A stretch of DNA of 64,000 nucleotides from contig CATQIH010000032.1 in the NCBI GenBank assembly GCA_958296015.1, positions 1 to 64,000 on the forward strand, written 5' to 3'. This stretch comes from Cyclobacteriaceae bacterium. GTDB lineage: Bacteria > Bacteroidota > Bacteroidia > Cytophagales > Cyclobacteriaceae. A program made the position numbers and the translations under genes. The notes beneath the pieces were generated by a model. It did not search any database. It saw nothing but the letters and a program-made list of their open reading frames with translations, and was not told where the DNA came from. This document shows, in pieces, positions 54,751-63,651 of this stretch; within the stretch, counting starts at the first letter, position 1; the number at the start of each line of letters is the position of its first letter.

Positions 54751-54898
54751 GACAGAAATCATTTTTATTGTAGAAGAAGCCCCGGAAGGTGGCTATCAAG
54801 CTAAAGCTTTGGGCGGATCTATTTTCACCGAAGCGGAAAGTGTAGAAGAATTAAAACAAAATATTCGGGAAGTAATTCAATGTCATTTTGAACGCTAA
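54749..54898 (+). CDS. Small HicB-like / orphan antitoxin-like protein
   Basis: 49 residues, MTEIIFIVEEAPEGGYQAKALGGSIFTEAESVEELKQNIREVIQCHFER. The layout (a three-strand start, GGYxAxALGxSIFTEA, then a helix ending CHF) resembles short HicB-like proteins often encoded before a HicA gene. No HicA follows, so it is an orphan. Confidence 0.65.
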   Translation: MTEIIFIVEEAPEGGYQAKALGGSIFTEAESVEELKQNIREVIQCHFER

Positions 54899-54998
54899 AT
54901 TTTAGTAAAATTCTGACAGGCAGGCAGCTGGTTTGTTTGGCATGATCGTAGTTCCACGCTAAAAATCATACCTTTGCCGACAGATCAAATACATATTC

Positions 54999-57404
54999 AT
55001 GTCCTTTAAAAACCGGGGTAAAAAACTCAACCAATTTTCCTGGCGTAATCTTTCCTGGCAGCAGGTTTTGCGCTGGACCGGCATCGCTGCCGGGCTTTTC
55101 ATCATTGGCCTGTTCGCCTTTTTCCTTTCTATTCGCGCAGGCATGTTCGGCCCACTGCCCTCAGGTGATGCCCTGTTGCATATAGATAACTTCAACGCTT
55201 CCGAAGTCTATTCTTACGACAGCATCCTGATCGGAAAGTACTACATCGAGAACCGCACCAACACCACTTTTGAAAATATCTCTCCCTACATCAAAGATGC
55301 CCTGGTGGCTACCGAAGATGCCCGATTCTACGAACACCACGGCGTGGATTACCGAAGCCTGATGCGGGTGGTTTTCAAAAGCATCCTGTTGCAAAACGAA
55401 AGCTCAGGCGGTGGCAGCACCATCAGCCAGCAGCTGGCCAAAAACCTATTCCCACGGCAGCAATATATGCTCTTCACCATGCCAATCAATAAGGTCAGGG
55501 AAGCCATCATCGCTTCCAGGCTGGAAGAGCAGTATTCTAAAGAAGACCTGCTGACGCTGTACCTCAATACGGTGCCCTTCGGCGGCAACGTGTTTGGCAT
55601 TGAAGCGGCTACCAAACGTTTCTTCAACAAATCATCCCGCGAGATTCAACCCGAGGAGGCTGCCGTGCTGATTGGGATGCTCAAAGCCACCACCTCCTAC
55701 AATCCACGGTTGTACCCAGAAAGGGCCAAAGCCCGCAGAAATGTGGTCCTGAGCCAGATGGCAAAATACGGCTACCTGCCAGCAGATAAAGCCGATTCTG
55801 TTAAAGCCCTGCCTCTCACGCTGAACTATTATTACGTGACGCACAATGACGGGCTGGCACCTTATTTCAGAGAAAAACTCCGGCATGAACTCGACCGCTG
55901 GTTCAGAGACCATCCTAAAGAAGATGGCTCTACGTACAACCTGTATACCGACGGACTGAAAATCTATACCACGCTGGATGCACGGGTGCAGGCAATGGCT
56001 GAAAAGGCGGTTGACCAGCACATGAAGGAGTTGCAAACCACTTTTTTCCAGCATTGGAAAGGGCGCAAGCCCTGGGGAGAAAACAACGAGATACTCAAAA
56101 GAGCCATGCGCCGGTCCAGTAGATACAAAAGCCTACTGGCCGATGGTAAAACAGCCGAAGAGATCGCCAAGATATTTCAGGAACCTGTGCCAATGAGCGT
56201 GTTTTCCTGGGAAGGCGAAGAAGAAAAGGTGATGTCTCCTATGGATTCCATTGCCTACTACGAAATGTTCCTCAATGCCGGTTTTCTGGCTGCCCGTCCC
56301 GACAACGGTCACATCAAAGCCTGGGTGGGCGGTATCAACCACAAGTATTTCAAGTACGACCACGTGATTGCCACCCGGCAGGTAGGTTCTACCTTTAAAC
56401 CCATTGTGTATGCAGCCGCCCTGGAAAATGGCGAAGACCCGTGCGAATACATCACCAACGAGCAGCGCACCTATGAGGAATATGATAACTGGTCGCCACG
56501 AAATGCAGAAGATGATTACGAAGGCAGCTACTCGATGGAAGGTGCTATGTCGAAGTCGCTGAACACCATCAGTGTAGAGTTGATGATGCGTACCGGCATC
56601 GATAAAGTGGTATATCTGGCACACCGCATGGGTATCCGCAGCAAGATACCGGAGCAGCCTTCTATCGCGCTGGGCACCGCCGACTTGTCACTCTACGAAA
56701 TGCTATCGGTCTACACCACCATCGTCAACCACGGCACTTATGTGAAGCCGGTATACCTGCTGAGTGTGGAAGACCGCAGCGGAAAAGTGCTCTTCGACTT
56801 TTATGAGAAACCGGAAGTGGAGCGCGCTCTTGATCGGGAAACTGCCGACATGATGATAGAGATGCTCAAAAGCGTGGCCGACAGTGGCACGGCCAGAAGG
56901 CTTCGGTTCCGCTATGGCCTTACCAACGATATCATCGGAAAGACAGGCACCACACAGGCGCAGACCGACGGTTGGTTTATTGGTGCCACCCCTGCCCTGG
57001 TGGCCGGTGCCTGGGTAGGTGGTGAAGACCCGCAAGTGCGCTTCCGTTCGCTTACCCTGGGGCAGGGCGGCAATACAGCGTTGCCCATCTGGGGACTGTT
57101 TATGCAGCAGTTTAATAAAGAAAAGTCATTACAAAAGGTAGCATTTGCCCGTTTTCCCGAACCCAGTCGCCGCGTCAAAGACATGCTGGACTGCCCCTTC
57201 TACCGTGACCCGAACGAAGACAAAGGGTTGCTCTGGCGCATATTAGCCGGTGGCAAAGACAAAGATAAAGAGCAGCAGGCCGATGAGCGTGTAGCCGAAG
57301 AAAAACCGCAGCAAAAGCCCCAACCCAGAACCCGGCAGCCCCGCCGCAAAAAGGAAAAGAAGAAGTTTGTGGATGTACTCAGAGATATTTTTGGAGGAAA
57401 TTAG
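54999..57404 (+). CDS. mrcA: Penicillin-binding protein 1A-type bifunctional peptidoglycan synthase
   Basis: 801 residues. A cytoplasmic basic start and TM anchor (GIAAGLFIIGLFAFFLSI) precede the GT51 glycosyltransferase with VATEDARFYEHHGVDYRSL (catalytic Glu), GGSTISQQLAKNLF and LYLNTVPFGGNVFGIEAAT. The transpeptidase domain has STFK (GSTFKPIVYAAALE), the SLN motif (KSLNTISVELM) and KTGT (IGKTGTTQAQTDGWF). The tail (RTRQPRRKKEKKKF) is basic and low-complexity. It polymerises and cross-links peptidoglycan in the periplasm. Confidence 0.95.
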   Translation: MSFKNRGKKLNQFSWRNLSWQQVLRWTGIAAGLFIIGLFAFFLSIRAGMFGPLPSGDALLHIDNFNASEVYSYDSILIGKYYIENRTNTTFENISPYIKDALVATEDARFYEHHGVDYRSLMRVVFKSILLQNESSGGGSTISQQLAKNLFPRQQYMLFTMPINKVREAIIASRLEEQYSKEDLLTLYLNTVPFGGNVFGIEAATKRFFNKSSREIQPEEAAVLIGMLKATTSYNPRLYPERAKARRNVVLSQMAKYGYLPADKADSVKALPLTLNYYYVTHNDGLAPYFREKLRHELDRWFRDHPKEDGSTYNLYTDGLKIYTTLDARVQAMAEKAVDQHMKELQTTFFQHWKGRKPWGENNEILKRAMRRSSRYKSLLADGKTAEEIAKIFQEPVPMSVFSWEGEEEKVMSPMDSIAYYEMFLNAGFLAARPDNGHIKAWVGGINHKYFKYDHVIATRQVGSTFKPIVYAAALENGEDPCEYITNEQRTYEEYDNWSPRNAEDDYEGSYSMEGAMSKSLNTISVELMMRTGIDKVVYLAHRMGIRSKIPEQPSIALGTADLSLYEMLSVYTTIVNHGTYVKPVYLLSVEDRSGKVLFDFYEKPEVERALDRETADMMIEMLKSVADSGTARRLRFRYGLTNDIIGKTGTTQAQTDGWFIGATPALVAGAWVGGEDPQVRFRSLTLGQGGNTALPIWGLFMQQFNKEKSLQKVAFARFPEPSRRVKDMLDCPFYRDPNEDKGLLWRILAGGKDKDKEQQADERVAEEKPQQKPQPRTRQPRRKKEKKKFVDVLRDIFGGN

Positions 57405-57486
57405 CGATGTTTTGATATGCTTTGGCTTGCACGGTTCATGGCTATGACAAGAAACGAAAGTTTTGTAAATTTGAATGAAAAGATAT

Positions 57487-57732
57487 ATGACACATACGGA
57501 AAAACATATTGTAGAAACTTACTCAAAGCTTTTTGAAGGATTAAGTGCTTTAAGCAAAATTGAACTTATTGAAAGCCTTACAAAATTGCTAAAAGCAGGA
57601 GAAAATAGCAAGGAGAACAACTTTTACAAGTCTTTCGGCTCATTCGCTTCTGATAAACCTGCCGAAGAAATCATCGCTGATGTCAAATCCAGCCGTAAGT
57701 TTAAAGGACTTCAAGCGAATACATGGAATTAA
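57487..57732 (+). CDS. Orphan antitoxin-like small protein
   Basis: 81 residues from ATG 57487 (MTHTEKHIVETYSKLFEGLSALSKIELIESLTKLLKAG). A start at 57475 is possible but a TAAATTTG -7-like word at 57466-57473 lies only 2 bp before it, so the inner ATG is preferred. The helix-rich N-terminus and the SFGSFASDKPAEEIIADVKSSRKF end resemble antitoxins that precede PIN-domain toxins. No toxin follows. Confidence 0.6.
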   Translation: MTHTEKHIVETYSKLFEGLSALSKIELIESLTKLLKAGENSKENNFYKSFGSFASDKPAEEIIADVKSSRKFKGLQANTWN

Positions 57733-57999
57733 AATAGAAAATTGGTTTAAGCGATCGCAATAATCGATAAATGTCAATCCCTTCGTCCTTCTTATTGTAA
57801 GATTTTCATATAACTAAAGGTTTCCACAGGGCTATTTTGAGAGAGATGTATATATGAAATATACAACTTAAAATATTTATTATTGAATTGATTGTTTTAC
57901 AATAATTTATATTTATGTTGTAAAAAAACCATTATCAAGGTACGGAGTTGCCATATTGTCTTTAAAATGAATATCAATAGCAGGGTGATAAGTTATTCT

Positions 58000-59301
58000 A
58001 TGGAAATCAAACAAACAATCCATGTAATCTGCCTGCTGCTTATTTGCGCCTGTAGCGGATGCTTCAAAGAAGATACTCCTACCGCAGAAGCAGAAGTTGT
58101 TAAAGACGCAAATGGAGTGATTACCGATAAGCCATTCTTGTGGAAAAAGGATGTGTCTGAAAAAGGACTGATTTGGACGACAGTAAGTCCGGCTGTTTAC
58201 GAAAATACAGTGGTGGTAGGGGGTGCTACTTCTTTTGAAAAAGATATGTTGGTAGCCCTGGATTTAAATACAGGAGAAGAAGTATGGAGATGGACTGATT
58301 TTCTCACCTATGATCACGGGGCAGGTATAAACAGTGGTGAATCATCAGAGTACAGCCAAAAAGATAATATATGGATACTACAAGATAGCTATTATTTTTA
58401 TGCCCTTAACTTACAAAACGGTACTACACTTTGGAAAGAGAAGATACCAGGGTCGCCAGGAAATGCAGAAATACAAATTATAGATAATAATTATTATCAT
58501 AGTTTTGGTTTTTTTAAAGACTCCACCGAGGTACCCACCCTGGTCAGAGGAGATATTTATTCACCGCAATACACCAAGATTGTATCTCCTCCTATTGATT
58601 CTATCCAACATTTTACTTCCTTTTATGGTGGTATGGGAATTCCATATGTATACGAAGGAAATGGACAGTTATATGCCTTTCTTCAATTCTCTGAAAATGT
58701 GAACTTAAATGAAAGTCAGAGTTTTAGTTATGTGGCTTCCTATAACCTAAGTACGAATAGCTATGACTTTGAAAAAACCCGACTAGGTGGTGACACTAAT
58801 GCATTTTCCTTTAGTCAACGTCCTGCTATGTATCAAGACATCATGGTTGTCAATCCCGATGGAACGCTCTACGGCGTGAATAAACACACTGGCGATGTGG
58901 CATGGCACCTCGAAGACTTCCAGCAAAATGGAGATGGGGTCTTTACCTATGCCGTTTACGAAGACAAGCTATTTGCAGTCAACAAACTTGGTTCTACCAA
59001 CCGGGTGATGGCTCTAGACCCGCTGACAGGACGCACCCTATGGGAAGATATAGGCCACGGTGGCAGTGTGGAGTCCATTCATTTCTTAAATGGTGTGCTG
59101 TATTTTAGCAGCCGGGGCGATGGGCATGTGTATGCGTATGATGCGGATAATGGCAAACTGCTTTGGAACCTGAAAAGTCCTGAATATGAGAGCTTTCAAG
59201 GGTTTGGTGGCTTTCGTGTAGTGCCTGGCAAGGATGGGGAAAAAGGGAAAGCGATTGCCTGCACCTATGCTACGGCTTATTGTTTTGAAGCAGAGCGTTA
59301 A
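58000..59301 (+). CDS. PQQ-like beta-propeller lipoprotein, tandem copy 1
   Basis: 433 residues from ATG 58000 (MEIKQTIHVICLLLICACSGC, lipobox CSGC), chosen because the two downstream copies start the same way; the frame extends 36 codons up. The body is a beta-propeller of PQQ/BamB-like blades: LVALDLNTGEEVWRW, FYALNLQNGTTLWKE, LYGVNKHTGDVAWHL, VMALDPLTGRTLWED, VYAYDADNGKLLWNL. It is not fused to a dehydrogenase domain. A membrane-anchored scaffold or binding role is likely. Confidence 0.88.
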   Translation: MEIKQTIHVICLLLICACSGCFKEDTPTAEAEVVKDANGVITDKPFLWKKDVSEKGLIWTTVSPAVYENTVVVGGATSFEKDMLVALDLNTGEEVWRWTDFLTYDHGAGINSGESSEYSQKDNIWILQDSYYFYALNLQNGTTLWKEKIPGSPGNAEIQIIDNNYYHSFGFFKDSTEVPTLVRGDIYSPQYTKIVSPPIDSIQHFTSFYGGMGIPYVYEGNGQLYAFLQFSENVNLNESQSFSYVASYNLSTNSYDFEKTRLGGDTNAFSFSQRPAMYQDIMVVNPDGTLYGVNKHTGDVAWHLEDFQQNGDGVFTYAVYEDKLFAVNKLGSTNRVMALDPLTGRTLWEDIGHGGSVESIHFLNGVLYFSSRGDGHVYAYDADNGKLLWNLKSPEYESFQGFGGFRVVPGKDGEKGKAIACTYATAYCFEAER

Positions 59302-59313
59302 AACCAACAAACT

Positions 59314-60612
59314 ATGATGTTGAATATCAAACAAACAATTCATGTAATCTGCCTGCTGCTTATTTGCGCTTGTAGCGGGTGCATCAAAGAAGATACTCCT
59401 ACCGCAGAAGCAAAAGTTGTTAAAGACGCAAATGGAGTTCTCACTAGCAAACCGTATCTATGGAAGAAAGATGTCTCCGAAAAAGGACTGATTTGGGTGG
59501 GTATCACTCCGGCTGTTTATGAAAATACCGTAGTGGTAGGAGGTGCCGATTTTTTTGAAAAAGATATGTTGGTGGCTCTTAACTTAGATACAGGCGAAGA
59601 AGAATGGAGATGGAAAGGTTTCCAGACTGATCATACTGGCCCTGTAAACAATAAAGAATCAGGAATCAATCAAAAAGATAATATTTGGATACTGGATAAC
59701 AGTCCCTTTTTTCATGCTATTGATTTACAAAATGGCACTACCCTTTGGGAAGAAAAGATAGATGGATCTGGTTCATCTTCAGGAGTACAGATTGTAGGAG
59801 ATTCTTATTATTTCAGCTTTGGTTTCTATACAGATTCTACTGCCATACCTACCCTAGTCAAAGGAGATGTTTATTCGCCGCAATACACTGAAATTATATC
59901 TCCGCCTATTGACTCTATCCAGCACTTCATCTTTCATTATGGCGACATGGGTGAGCCATATATGTACGAAGAAAATGGAGAGTTACATGCCTTTCTTCAA
60001 TTTTCGGAGAATGTGAACATAAATGAAAGTCAAAGCTTTAGCTATATAGCTTCTTATAACTTGACCAACAATAGCTATGACTTTGAAAAAACAAGACTGG
60101 ATGATACGGTTGCCCATGCTTTTAGTCATCGCCCAGTGATGTACCAAGATTTGATGGTCATAAACTCGAATAGCGAACTCTACGGAGTTGAAAAAATGAC
60201 TGGAAAGATTGTGTGGCACCTGGACAATTTCCAAAAAAACGGAGATGGTATGTTTAGTTATGATATTTATGAAGATAAATTGTATGCGGTGAACGCTCTC
60301 GGCTCTACCAACCGGGTGATGGCTCTAGACCCGCTGACAGGACGCACCCTATGGGAAGATATAGGCCACGGTGGCAGTGTGGAGTCCATTCATTTCTTAA
60401 ATGGTGTGCTGTATTTTAGCAGCCGGGGCGATGGGCATGTGTATGCGTATGATGCGGATAATGGCAAACTGCTTTGGAACCTGAAAAGTCCTGAATATGA
60501 GAGCTTTCAGGGTTTTGGTGGCTTTCGTGTAGTGCCTGGCAAGGATGGGGAAAAAGGGAAAGTGATTGCCTGCACCTATGCTACGGCTTATTGTTTTGAA
60601 GCAGAGCGTTAA
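59314..60612 (+). CDS. PQQ-like beta-propeller lipoprotein, tandem copy 2
   Basis: 432 residues, paralogue of its neighbours, with lipobox CSGC and the same blade order (LVALNLDTGEEEWRW, FFHAIDLQNGTTLWEE, LYGVEKMTGKIVWHL, VMALDPLTGRTLWED, VYAYDADNGKLLWNL). The spacer before it is 12 bp, as before copy 3. From about 60301 to the stop it is almost identical to copy 1, while the middle has diverged, which points to gene conversion or recent duplication. Confidence 0.88.
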   Translation: MMLNIKQTIHVICLLLICACSGCIKEDTPTAEAKVVKDANGVLTSKPYLWKKDVSEKGLIWVGITPAVYENTVVVGGADFFEKDMLVALNLDTGEEEWRWKGFQTDHTGPVNNKESGINQKDNIWILDNSPFFHAIDLQNGTTLWEEKIDGSGSSSGVQIVGDSYYFSFGFYTDSTAIPTLVKGDVYSPQYTEIISPPIDSIQHFIFHYGDMGEPYMYEENGELHAFLQFSENVNINESQSFSYIASYNLTNNSYDFEKTRLDDTVAHAFSHRPVMYQDLMVINSNSELYGVEKMTGKIVWHLDNFQKNGDGMFSYDIYEDKLYAVNALGSTNRVMALDPLTGRTLWEDIGHGGSVESIHFLNGVLYFSSRGDGHVYAYDADNGKLLWNLKSPEYESFQGFGGFRVVPGKDGEKGKVIACTYATAYCFEAER

Positions 60613-60624
60613 AACCAACAAACT

Positions 60625-61905
60625 ATGATGTTGAATATCAAACAAACAATCCATGTAATCTGCCTGCTGCTTATCTGCGCCTGTAGCGGATGCTTCAAAG
60701 AAGATCCTCTTGAGAAAGAAGTGAAGGATACATATGGAGTAGTAACAGGAAAACCCTACCTATGGAAAGCCGATATTTCAGGAATAAGGCAGGTGCAGAT
60801 TGGTTTAACGCCTGCGGTCTATGAAAATACAGTGGTGATAGCAGGGATTAACTTTCTTAGAAATAACACTCTCACTGCGTTTGATTTAGATACGGGCAAA
60901 GTGGTTTGGAAGCAGCATAAGTTTTTACCCCTGCTCAGGGGGAATATTGGTGGTAGTCAGTTAGGTTATAACCAAAAAGATAACATCTGGATATTGCAGG
61001 AAAGCAATACCTTTTATGCCATCGACTTACAAAATGGTAATACGCTTTGGGAAGAAGAGATAGAGGGAGTGGCAGAAGGTGCAGTAGTACAGATAGTAGG
61101 AGATTCTTATTATTTTAGTTTTGGTTTCTATACAGATTCTACTGCGAGGTCCACGCTGGTCAAAGGAGATATTTATTCACCGCAATACACCAAGATCATG
61201 TCTCCGCCTATTGACTCTATCCAGCACTTCATCTTTCGTTATGGCGGCATGGGTGAGCCATATATGTATGAAGAAAACGGAGAGCTACATGCCTTTCTTC
61301 AATTCTCTGAAAATGTAAACCTAAATGAAAGTCAAAGCTTTAGCTATATAGCTTCTTATAACTTGAGTACCAATAGCTACGACTTTGAAAAAACAAGACT
61401 GGATGACACTGTATCACTTCCTTTTGGTCAACGCCCGATCATGTATCAAGATATAATGATTGTCAACCCAGATAGCGAACTCTACGGTATCGAGAAAACG
61501 ACCGGAAAGATTGTGTGGCACCTGGATAACTTCCAAAAAAACGGGGATGGCATCTTCACTTATGCTATCCATGAAGACAAACTATACGCCGTAAACATCT
61601 CCGGCTCCAGCAACAGCGTAATGGCAATCGATCCGCTGACAGGACGCGTGCTGTGGCAAGATAAAGGCCGAGGCGGTAATACAACCTCTATTGATTTTCT
61701 GAATGGCGTTTTATACTTCATCGATGGTGAGATATATGCCTATGATACAGATAGTGGAGAACTGCTTTGGCAACTAAAAAGCCCTGAAAATGAGAGTTTC
61801 AATAATTTTGCTGGCTTTCGTGTGATCCCCGGAAAGAATGGGCAGAAAGGAAAGGTGATTGCCTGCACCTACAATACTGCCTATTGTTTTGAAGCAGAAC
61901 GGTAA
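60625..61905 (+). CDS. PQQ-like beta-propeller lipoprotein, tandem copy 3
   Basis: 426 residues with the same signal and lipobox. Blades include LTAFDLDTGKVVWKQ, FYAIDLQNGNTLWEEE, LYGIEKTTGKIVWHL, VMAIDPLTGRVLWQD and IYAYDTDSGELLWQL. The 3' third is clearly diverged from copies 1 and 2, while its middle (SYYFSFGFYTDSTA, QHFIFRYGGMGEPYMYEENG) is closest to copy 2. The start reproduces the first bases of copy 2 almost exactly. Confidence 0.88.
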   Translation: MMLNIKQTIHVICLLLICACSGCFKEDPLEKEVKDTYGVVTGKPYLWKADISGIRQVQIGLTPAVYENTVVIAGINFLRNNTLTAFDLDTGKVVWKQHKFLPLLRGNIGGSQLGYNQKDNIWILQESNTFYAIDLQNGNTLWEEEIEGVAEGAVVQIVGDSYYFSFGFYTDSTARSTLVKGDIYSPQYTKIMSPPIDSIQHFIFRYGGMGEPYMYEENGELHAFLQFSENVNLNESQSFSYIASYNLSTNSYDFEKTRLDDTVSLPFGQRPIMYQDIMIVNPDSELYGIEKTTGKIVWHLDNFQKNGDGIFTYAIHEDKLYAVNISGSSNSVMAIDPLTGRVLWQDKGRGGNTTSIDFLNGVLYFIDGEIYAYDTDSGELLWQLKSPENESFNNFAGFRVIPGKNGQKGKVIACTYNTAYCFEAER

Positions 61906-62006
61906 GGCAACGTCAATACACTTGCATGCTTCTCCCCTGGTCTTATTGGTCACCAAAGTGATGGGTCATAAGACCTGCCACGGCGGAAAACAATCATTTG
62001 CCTTTC

Positions 62007-62549
62007 ATGAAAACATTGAAATACTATATACCCTTCATCCTGTTTTTTATGTCAACGCATAATACCTTTTCGCAGGTATACCTGGGTGGAGGATATGCCT
62101 ACTCGATGTTGTCAGAAAACAGCTTTGATGCTGTCAAAGGATTAGCTATTAACATCCAAAGAGATTATTCCATCGGCAATGGCAAATGGCATGTAAGTCC
62201 GGCCTTGCAGGTTAGCTTGTTAAGTTCTAACACAACACGTGAGGTATATTCTTTTTATGCTACCACTTTAAGTATTGCACCTGTTGTTTCCTATGATCTG
62301 TTGAAATTCAGCAGGTTTGTCATAGCACCTTATGCCGCGCCTTTTGCCGGTTGGTTGTTGGGTCTTCGCTCAGGTGATATCGTTTTTGAGAGTGCCTATC
62401 TGAATGAACTGACATGGGGCGCACAATTTGGGCTGGATTTTCAGGTGAATATCAGCGAAGACTTTCAACTCAAGCTGCTGCCGCTCAACCTGCAATACGG
62501 GAATGAATTCTTCAGACAAGGCACCGTATCATTGCTGTTTAGGCTTTGA
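62007..62549 (+). CDS. Small outer-membrane beta-barrel-like protein, paralogue A
   Basis: 180 residues from ATG 62007 (MKTLKYYIPFILFFMSTHNTFS, then QVYLGGGYAYS). Alternating polar/apolar strands (WHVSPALQVSLLS, VIAPYAAPFAGWLLGLRSGDIVF, FRQGTVSLLFRL) fit a small barrel with a C-terminal aromatic-type strand. It resembles the protein at 62917-63465 along its length. Function unknown. Confidence 0.7.
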   Translation: MKTLKYYIPFILFFMSTHNTFSQVYLGGGYAYSMLSENSFDAVKGLAINIQRDYSIGNGKWHVSPALQVSLLSSNTTREVYSFYATTLSIAPVVSYDLLKFSRFVIAPYAAPFAGWLLGLRSGDIVFESAYLNELTWGAQFGLDFQVNISEDFQLKLLPLNLQYGNEFFRQGTVSLLFRL

Positions 62550-62581
62550 TTTCTTCTGGTCCTTGGTGTGGAAGTGGGAGT

Positions 62582-62893
62582 GGAACGCGTTGCAAACGCG
62601 CTCCAGGAAAGGTGAGTGGAGGTGGAACGTATAGAAGTGGAAGTGGAACGCGTTGCAAACGCGCTCCAGGAAAGGTGAGTGGAGGTGGAACGTATAGAAG
62701 TGGAAGTGGAACGCGTTGCAAACGCGCTCCAGGAAAGGTGAGTGGAGGTGGAACGTATAGAAGTGGGAGTGGAACGCGTTGCAAACGCGCTCCAGGAAAG
62801 GTGAGTGGAGGTGGAACGTATAGAAGTGGGAGTGGAACGCGTTGCAAACGCGCTCCAGGAAGGGGTGTGGAGGTGGAATGTGCTCCAGACAAA
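62582..62893. repeat. Five 63-bp tandem repeats
   Basis: GGAACGCGTTGCAAACGCGC starts at 62582, 62645, 62708, 62771 and 62834, an exact 63-bp period. The unit also contains CTCCAGGAAAGGTGAGTGGA and GGTGGAACGTATAGAAGTGG. As the period is 21 codons and stops are absent, several frames on both strands are open, which is a composition effect. The array lies between two paralogous barrel genes. The GCGTTGCAAACGC core resembles ACGCATTGCAAATGCG at 42873. Confidence 0.95.
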
Positions 62894-62916
62894 TAAAAAC
62901 ATTACCAAACCAATAC

Positions 62917-63465
62917 ATGAAAGTGAATAGCAAAATACTTCTACTTATCCTCATCGCTTGTTTGACGGCACCACTGGCATCTGCGCAGGTCTATGTAGGT
63001 GCTGGCTACATAGAATCTCTTTTCCTTGAAGTAAGTACCGTTGATGACGCACACGGTTTTAATATTAGTATTCAGAAGGTGCAAAGGTTAGGCTCCAGCC
63101 GGTGGCGGGCTGAACCTGGCTTGCAACTAGGCTTTCTGTACTCAAACATAGGCAGAAACTTTCAGCCTTCTTATGCCAACACCCTTAGCCTAACACCTGC
63201 TGTCTCTTACGACATCATCAAAGCCCGCTGGATTACCCTCACGCCCTATGCCGGGCCTTTTGTAAATTGGATTACTGGTATGAAGGCAGGAGACCTTTTG
63301 TTCAAACCGGAGCAATACAACGCATGGTTTGTGGGTGTGGAGATAGGTTTGGGTATTTATCTTTCGTTCAGCGAAAACTTCTCTGTCAAATTGGTTCCTT
63401 TCAGCTATCAGACAGGAAACAAATTGTATCGCCAAGGTACTATTTCAGTGCTATTTAGCTGGTAA
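62917..63465 (+). CDS. Small outer-membrane beta-barrel-like protein, paralogue B
   Basis: 182 residues from ATG 62917 (MKVNSKILLLILIACLTAPL, cleavage ASAQ before VYVGAGYIES). It shares QVYxGxGY, the SYANTLSLTPAVSYDIIKARWITLTPYAGPFVNW segment, MKAGDLLFKP and the terminal LYRQGTISVLFSW with paralogue A. Upstream codons belong to the 63-bp repeat, so the ATG at 62917 is the start. Function unknown. Confidence 0.72.
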   Translation: MKVNSKILLLILIACLTAPLASAQVYVGAGYIESLFLEVSTVDDAHGFNISIQKVQRLGSSRWRAEPGLQLGFLYSNIGRNFQPSYANTLSLTPAVSYDIIKARWITLTPYAGPFVNWITGMKAGDLLFKPEQYNAWFVGVEIGLGIYLSFSENFSVKLVPFSYQTGNKLYRQGTISVLFSW

Positions 63466-63469
63466 CATT

Positions 63470-63488
63470 AAACCCATCCGGGGTTTTT
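63470..63488 (+). terminator. Short rho-independent terminator
   Basis: AAACCC and GGGTTT arms with loop ATCCG and a TTTTT run, 5 bp after the barrel stop. Confidence 0.75.
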
Positions 63489-63651
63489 ATATCATTTAAC
63501 AGCTAGAGGATCAGGCTGCAACCGCATTCAAAAGCCCATATTGTTTTACTGCTAATACTCAACATTTCCTATGGCCCTGCGGGTTGTCTCAACCTATTGG
63601 TACTGTAATACGTAACGTTGGTATAGTTACACACTTTCCCCACGCACTTTT

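Noticed and set aside
62465-62954. Long open frames on both strands over the 63-bp array (e.g. minus-strand His/Ser/Thr repeats)
   Set aside because: They arise because a 63-bp unit without stops is open in several frames at once; no ribosome site, signal or family match.
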